A stretch of 12,306 bases of DNA from Cyanobacteria bacterium K_DeepCast_35m_m2_023 (GTDB taxonomy: Bacteria; Cyanobacteriota; Cyanobacteriia; PCC-6307; Cyanobiaceae): positions 1 to 12,306 of the forward strand of contig VGQR01000030.1 in assembly GCA_016882345.1 (NCBI GenBank), in the 5' to 3' direction. The notes beneath the pieces were generated by a model. The model searched no databases. It was given only the letters and a program-made list of their open reading frames with translations, and was not told where the DNA came from. The translations under genes and the position numbers were made by a program. How positions within the stretch are numbered: the first letter of the stretch is position 1; every line of letters begins with the position of its first letter. Below, one piece after another: positions 4,559 to 12,306 of the stretch.

Positions 4559-4607
4559 GGGTGCTGGCGGCATGGCGCTGAGCAAACGCAGCAGCGGTGC
4601 AGCACCC
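4559..4607 (+). repeat. Inverted repeat in the hypA-hypB gap
   Basis: GGGTGCTG (4559-4566) immediately after the hypA stop is perfectly complementary to CAGCACCC (4600-4607), with a 33-base loop. There is no following T-run, so it is not a standard intrinsic terminator. It lies in the only sizeable gap between hypA and hypF and might be an mRNA processing or stabilising stem, or coincidence in GC-rich DNA. Confidence 0.35.
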
Positions 4608-4674
4608 GGGCTGATTGCGCCTTGTCCCTGCGAACCGTTTTTAGCCTCAGAACCGGGCGTTGATTGTTTCCGTC

Positions 4675-5352
4675 ATGTGCCGCGAGTTGATGTTGCAGAG
4701 CGATCTGCTCCGCCACAATGACGTCGGGGCCGCTGGCTTGCGGCAGCGTTTTGCGGCGGCAGGGGTGCGCGTCGTCAACCTGCTCTCCTCGCCCGGCTCG
4801 GGCAAGACGGCGCTGCTCGAGGCCATCTGCCGCCAGCTTGGCGCCCAGGCTGAGCCGCCGCGGATGGCGGTGATCGTCGGCGACCTGGCCACCGACAACG
4901 ACGCCCAACGGCTGCGCGCTGCCGGGTTGCCCGCAGTCGCCATCACCACCGGTCAGGCCTGCCATCTCGAGAGCACCATGGTCGAGGCGGGGCTCCATCG
5001 CCTGGAGCACCAGGGCATTGCGCTGGAGCAGCTTGATCTGCTGCTGATCGAGAACGTTGGCAACCTGGTGTGCCCCGCCGCCTACGACCTGGGCGAAAGC
5101 CTGCGGCTGGTGCTGGTCTCCACCACCGAAGGCGAGGACAAGCCGCTCAAGTACGCGCCGATCTTCCACCGCGCCGATCTAGTGGTGATCAGCAAGATCG
5201 ACCTGGCCGAGGCGGTGGGTTTTGACCGCGCCGCCGCCCGCGCCGCCATCACCCGGGTGGCGCCCCGTGCCGCGGTGCTCGAGACCTCGGCCCGCAGTGG
5301 CGCCGGCCTCGATGCCTTGGTGAGCGCGCTGGCGTTGCCCGTGCCGGCCTGA
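4675..5352 (+). CDS. hypB: Hydrogenase nickel-incorporation GTPase HypB
   Basis: A 225-residue SIMIBI-class GTPase. The P-loop SSPGSGKT ends at residue 45. GDLATDND (69-76) is the second nucleotide motif. GQACHLES carries the Cys96-His97 metal site that binds Ni/Zn at the dimer interface, ENVGNLVCP (126-134) supplies the further Cys133, and SKID (173-176) stands for NKxD. HypB drives Ni transfer from HypA into the hydrogenase. The start is uncertain among TTG 4660, ATG 4675 and ATG 4690; 4675 is used. In every case the N-terminus lacks both the CxxCGC high-affinity Ni site of E. coli and a His-rich nickel-storage stretch. The TGA shares one base with hypF (TGATG). Confidence 0.95.
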   Translation: MCRELMLQSDLLRHNDVGAAGLRQRFAAAGVRVVNLLSSPGSGKTALLEAICRQLGAQAEPPRMAVIVGDLATDNDAQRLRAAGLPAVAITTGQACHLESTMVEAGLHRLEHQGIALEQLDLLLIENVGNLVCPAAYDLGESLRLVLVSTTEGEDKPLKYAPIFHRADLVVISKIDLAEAVGFDRAAARAAITRVAPRAAVLETSARSGAGLDALVSALALPVPA

Positions 5353-7769
5353 TGGCGCAGGCCCGGCTGCAGCTCGACTGCCGCGGTGTGGTGCAGGGGG
5401 TGGGGTTTCGGCCCCTGGTGCATCGCCTGGCCACAGAGCTGGCCTTGGTGGGCGAGGTGGAGAATGTCGCCGGCGCCGTGCGGTTGCTGTTGCAGGGCGA
5501 GCGCGCTCAGCTCGAGCAGCTGGTTCGGCGGTTGCCCGTGGCGTTGCAGCCCCCCGGCGCGTTGGAGCCAATGGAGCCCAGCTGGCTCCCGCCCCTGAGC
5601 CCAGCCCCCCGCGGCCTGCGCATTGCGGCCGCCGCCCCCCAGCCCCTGGGCCCGGGACTGATCGCCCCGGCGCTGGCGGCCGATCTGGCCCCCTGCCGCG
5701 ACTGCCTGGCGGAACTGCGCGATCCAGCCAACCGGCGCTACGGCTACCCGTTCATCAGCTGCTGCCGCTGCGGCCCCCGCTACAGCATTGCCACGGCCGA
5801 GCCCTACAGCCGCGCCCACACCACCCTGGCCGGCTTTGCCCTGTGCGCCGATTGCCAGCGCGAGTTCGACGATCCCGCGGATCGCCGCTTCCACGCCGAG
5901 ACGATCGGCTGCCCCGACTGCGGGCCGCGGTTGCGGTGGCACTCGGTGACGCCGAGCGGAACCAACGACATCGGGCCTGCCGATGCCCCAGCCGAGCCCA
6001 TGGCGCAGGCGGTGGCCCTGCTGCGCGCCGGCGGCATCGTTGCTTTGCAGGGGGTGGGGGGCTTTCAGCTGCTGGTCGATGCCCGCAACGCCGCGGCGAT
6101 CGCGCGGCTGCGGGCGCGCAAGCGGCGGCGCCATAAACCTTTGGCCCTGCTGGTGGCCGAGCCGGCCTGGCTGGAGCCATGGGTGCAGATCACGCCCATC
6201 GAGCGGCAGCTGCTGCAAGGCCCTGAGGCGCCGATTGTGCTGTTGCGCAAGCGGCCGGATCCCCTGTGCCCGAGCGCCGAGCTGCCGGCCAACCTGGCAC
6301 CTGGCAGCAACGAACTGGGGGCGATGCTGCCGGCTTCGCCGTTGCACCTGCTGTTGGTCGAGGCCTTTGCGGCACCCCTGGTCGCCACCAGCGGCAACCG
6401 CAGCGGCCAACCCATGTGCATCAGCCTCGAGGAGGCCAGAGCCGCGCTGACCAATGCGGCAGCGCCGATCGCCGACGGCCTGTTGGTGCACGACCGGGCC
6501 ATCGCCCGGCCCCTCGACGATTCGCTGCTGCGCTGCATCGATGGGCGGCCGGCGGTGTTGCGCCGTGCCAGGGGCTACGCCCCGCTCCCCTTGTCGCTCG
6601 CGGCAGCGTTGCCCGCAGCTGATGGGGCGTTGGCCCTGGGTGGCGATCTCAAGAGCGCTCCAGCGCTGCGCTTGGGCCCCAGGGTCTGGCTCGCGCCCCA
6701 TCTGGGGGATCTGGCCGATGCCGGCAGCCATGACCACTGGCAGGGCGGTCTTGCGGTGCTGCTCGAGCGTTATGCCGATCAGGTGCAGACGATCTGCAGT
6801 GATCAGCACCCCGGGTATCGCAGTGTGCAGTGGGTCCGTCAACACTGCCGGGCCACTGGCCGCTGGCATCATGTCGCGGTGCAGCATCACCAGGCCCATG
6901 GCCTGGCGGTGTTGGCCGAGCACGGCCAACGCCCGCCGGCCCAGGTGATCGCCTTCGATGGGCTGGGGTACGGCACAGGCGATGCGCCCCTGTGGGGCGG
7001 CGAGGGGCTGCAGCTGAGCGCCGATGGCCGCTGCAGCCGCCTGGTCAGGCTGCGGCCGTTTCCCTTGCCGGGGGCTGGACGGGCCAGCAGTGAGCCCCGC
7101 CGCTCGGCCTTGGGCTGGCTGGCTGCGTCGGGCGTTGCCGCCTTGCGGCATCCGGGGGCGCGCGCCACGTGGGCTGCCTTCGCAGACGACGAGCGCGAGC
7201 TGGTACTGCAGGCCCTGGCAGCAGGGGTGCAAAGCCCGCTCACCTCGAGCGTTGGGCGGTTGTTCGATGCGGCAGCCTCCCTGCTCGATCTGCAGCAGCA
7301 GCTCAGCTACGAAGGTCAGGGCGGCCTGGTGATGGAGGGGGCGGCCCAGACCAGGCTCGCGGCCTCGGGTCTGGCAGAAGACGCCTATCGGTTGCCGCTG
7401 GTGGCGGCTCCGCATGGGGGCGCTGTGCCCTGCTGGTGGGACTGGCAGCCGCTGTTGCAGGCACTGCTGGCCGATCGTGCCGCTGGGGTCGGAGCCGGCA
7501 GCTGTGCGCTGCGTTTCCACGCCGCGTTGGTGCAGGCTCTGGCGGCCTGGGCCGCAACCGCGGCGGTTGATTGGCCTGGGCCGAGCCGTCCAGTGGTCGT
7601 GCTCTGCGGCGGTTGCTTCCAGAACCGCCTGCTGCTCGAGGGGGCGATCGCGGCCCTGCGCCGTGCCGGCCTCGAGCCCCTCTGGGCCCAGCAGCTGCCC
7701 TGCGGCGACGGCGGTCTGGCTCTGGGACAGCTGTTGGCCGCCAGCCTTGCTGCCAGTCTTCCGGCCTGA
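5352..7769 (+). CDS. hypF: Carbamoyltransferase HypF (hydrogenase cyanide-ligand synthesis)
   Basis: The 805-residue protein shows all HypF domains in order. An N-terminal acylphosphatase domain has VQGVGFRP (14-21, catalytic Arg20). Two zinc-finger pairs start at Cys115 (CRDC ... CCRCGPR, then CADC ... CPDCGPR). A YrdC/Sua5-like domain includes KRRRHKPLALLV (near residue 257). The C-terminal Kae1-like half has HHQAHGLAVLAEHG (near 512, metal-binding His), FDGLGYGTGDAPLWGGE and CGGCFQNRLLLEG. HypF converts carbamoyl phosphate and ATP to carbamoyl-AMP and transfers the carbamoyl group to HypE, where it becomes the CN ligands of the Fe centre. It is slightly longer than the usual ~750 residues. 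The start is coupled to hypB. No defect is seen. Confidence 0.96.
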   Translation: MAQARLQLDCRGVVQGVGFRPLVHRLATELALVGEVENVAGAVRLLLQGERAQLEQLVRRLPVALQPPGALEPMEPSWLPPLSPAPRGLRIAAAAPQPLGPGLIAPALAADLAPCRDCLAELRDPANRRYGYPFISCCRCGPRYSIATAEPYSRAHTTLAGFALCADCQREFDDPADRRFHAETIGCPDCGPRLRWHSVTPSGTNDIGPADAPAEPMAQAVALLRAGGIVALQGVGGFQLLVDARNAAAIARLRARKRRRHKPLALLVAEPAWLEPWVQITPIERQLLQGPEAPIVLLRKRPDPLCPSAELPANLAPGSNELGAMLPASPLHLLLVEAFAAPLVATSGNRSGQPMCISLEEARAALTNAAAPIADGLLVHDRAIARPLDDSLLRCIDGRPAVLRRARGYAPLPLSLAAALPAADGALALGGDLKSAPALRLGPRVWLAPHLGDLADAGSHDHWQGGLAVLLERYADQVQTICSDQHPGYRSVQWVRQHCRATGRWHHVAVQHHQAHGLAVLAEHGQRPPAQVIAFDGLGYGTGDAPLWGGEGLQLSADGRCSRLVRLRPFPLPGAGRASSEPRRSALGWLAASGVAALRHPGARATWAAFADDERELVLQALAAGVQSPLTSSVGRLFDAAASLLDLQQQLSYEGQGGLVMEGAAQTRLAASGLAEDAYRLPLVAAPHGGAVPCWWDWQPLLQALLADRAAGVGAGSCALRFHAALVQALAAWAATAAVDWPGPSRPVVVLCGGCFQNRLLLEGAIAALRRAGLEPLWAQQLPCGDGGLALGQLLAASLAASLPA
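6096..6103. repeat. HIP1 octamer
   Basis: A perfect GCGATCGC, the highly iterated palindrome of many cyanobacterial genomes, lies inside hypF. A single copy is weak evidence in GC-rich DNA; with the copy at 7644 it is consistent with a cyanobacterial host. Confidence 0.5.
7644..7651. repeat. HIP1 octamer
   Basis: Second perfect GCGATCGC, near the 3' end of hypF. I found none in the cassette array (the similar site near 213 reads CCGATCGC), in line with a foreign origin of that segment. Confidence 0.5.
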
Positions 7770-7837
7770 ACTGGAGCGGTTGTGCAGCAGCGGCCGCCGC
7801 CGGCCGTCGGGCTGCCTAAACCAACAACACATCCCCC

Positions 7838-7844
7838 AGGAGGT
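7838..7844 (+). promoter_or_regulatory. Strong ribosome binding site of hypC
   Basis: AGGAGGT, a full Shine-Dalgarno match, ends seven bases before ATG 7852. It is the best site in the operon and stands in the 82-base hypF-hypC gap, so hypC is translated independently rather than by coupling. The rest of the gap shows no clear promoter or terminator. Confidence 0.75.
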
Positions 7845-7851
7845 CAGCCCG

Positions 7852-11734
<3,883 letters not shown>

Positions 11735-11738
<4 letters not shown>

Positions 11739-12306
11739 ATCCCGATCTGGCGCGCTGTCTGGCTGATTTGCATGCGGGACTGACCCGTCCCTGGACGTTG
11801 ATGGAGGTCTGTGGCGGCCAGACCCACAGCCTGTTGCGCTGGGGCCTCGATCAACTGCTGCCGCAGCCCTTGCGCCTGATTCATGGCCCGGGATGTCCCC
11901 TGTGTGTTACCCCTGCGATCACCATCGATCAGGCCCTGCAGTTGGCGGCATGGCCCGAGGTCATCCTCTGCTCGTTTGGTGACATGTTGCGGGTGCCGGG
12001 TAGCGATCCGGCCGCGATCGGCTCCGATCTGCTGCAGGCCAGGGCCCAGGGAGGCGACGTGCGCCTGCTTACCGCTCCGTTGCAGGCGATCGACATCGCC
12101 CGTTGCCATCCCGACCGCCAGGTGGTGTTTCTGGCGGTGGGCTTTGAAACCACGGCGCCGGCCACGGCCCTGCTGGCCCAGCAGGTCCTGCGTCTGGGGT
12201 TGGCCAATCTGACGCTGTTGCTGGCCCATGTGCGCGTGGTGCCGGCCATGGACGCCATCCTCACGGCGCCGGGAAACCAAGTTGAGGGGTTCCTGGCTGC
12301 AGGCCA
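11735..12306 (+). CDS. hypD: Hydrogenase formation protein HypD, 3' end missing
   Basis: The first ~190 codons of HypD (usually about 370) are present and undamaged. MEVCGGQTH (Cys26), GPGCPLCVTP (Cys54 and Cys57), FGDMLRVPG, FLAVGFETTAPATA and VRVVPAMDAI are all family signatures. HypD carries a [4Fe-4S] cluster and, with HypC, is the scaffold on which Fe receives its CN and CO ligands. The ATG (11735-11737) overlaps the nifJ stop (ATGA), so hypD depends on ribosomes finishing nifJ for coupling; a real nonsense codon in nifJ could reduce HypD by polarity. The frame runs off the right edge at VEGFLAAG. hypE is expected nearby but is not in the window. Confidence 0.96.

Noticed and set aside
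4559..4607. Rho-independent terminator between hypA and hypB
   Set aside because: The stem has a 33-base loop and no T-run follows; termination inside the hyp operon would also be unexpected.

Overview
The window looks like a high-GC picocyanobacterium of the Cyanobium/Synechococcus type. This rests on the HoxW-type hydrogenase protease, the hyp maturation genes, a cyanobacterial-type NifJ and two perfect HIP1 octamers (GCGATCGC). It is a family-level inference; no rRNA or other marker gene is present.

Positions 1-2501 are an accessory segment of visibly lower GC that reads as an integron gene-cassette array in the + orientation. The cassettes are: mazE-mazF (mazE cut by the left edge); hicB-hicA, with hicA broken by one extra A in an A7 run; a second, unrelated mazE-mazF; and a promoterless membrane protein of DUF6713 type. 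Each ends in an attC-like folded repeat (548-635, 1161-1249, 1888-1991, 2391-2501). The first two repeats are 78/84 identical and carry GTTRRRY-type ends, inverted stems and extrahelical bases. No integrase gene is visible; the array orientation predicts intI to the left of the window.

Positions 2502-3722 are transitional. They hold about 325 bases with no convincing gene, a mazE remnant that keeps a promoter/operator and the first ~19 codons of a mazE like the one in cassette 3, and an intact ribbon-helix-helix antitoxin plus PemK/MazF toxin pair with host-like composition.

Positions 3781-12306 are a tightly packed hydrogenase-maturation operon: hoxW, hypA, hypB, hypF, hypC, nifJ, hypD (cut by the right edge). 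Most junctions overlap by 1-8 bases. HoxW trims the large subunit of the bidirectional [NiFe] hydrogenase. HypA and HypB deliver nickel. HypF with HypC/HypD (and HypE, expected outside the window) builds the Fe(CN)2CO centre. NifJ, pyruvate:ferredoxin oxidoreductase, would supply reduced ferredoxin during fermentation, and it is inserted between hypC and hypD.

NifJ contains one in-frame amber codon (8613-8615) where the family normally has Gln. Everything after it is intact, so it is a very recent nonsense mutation, a readthrough site or a sequence error. The main points of interest are the toxin-antitoxin cassette array in a cyanobacterium-like genome, the two single-base lesions (hicA and nifJ), and nifJ fused into the hyp operon by ATGA overlaps on both sides.
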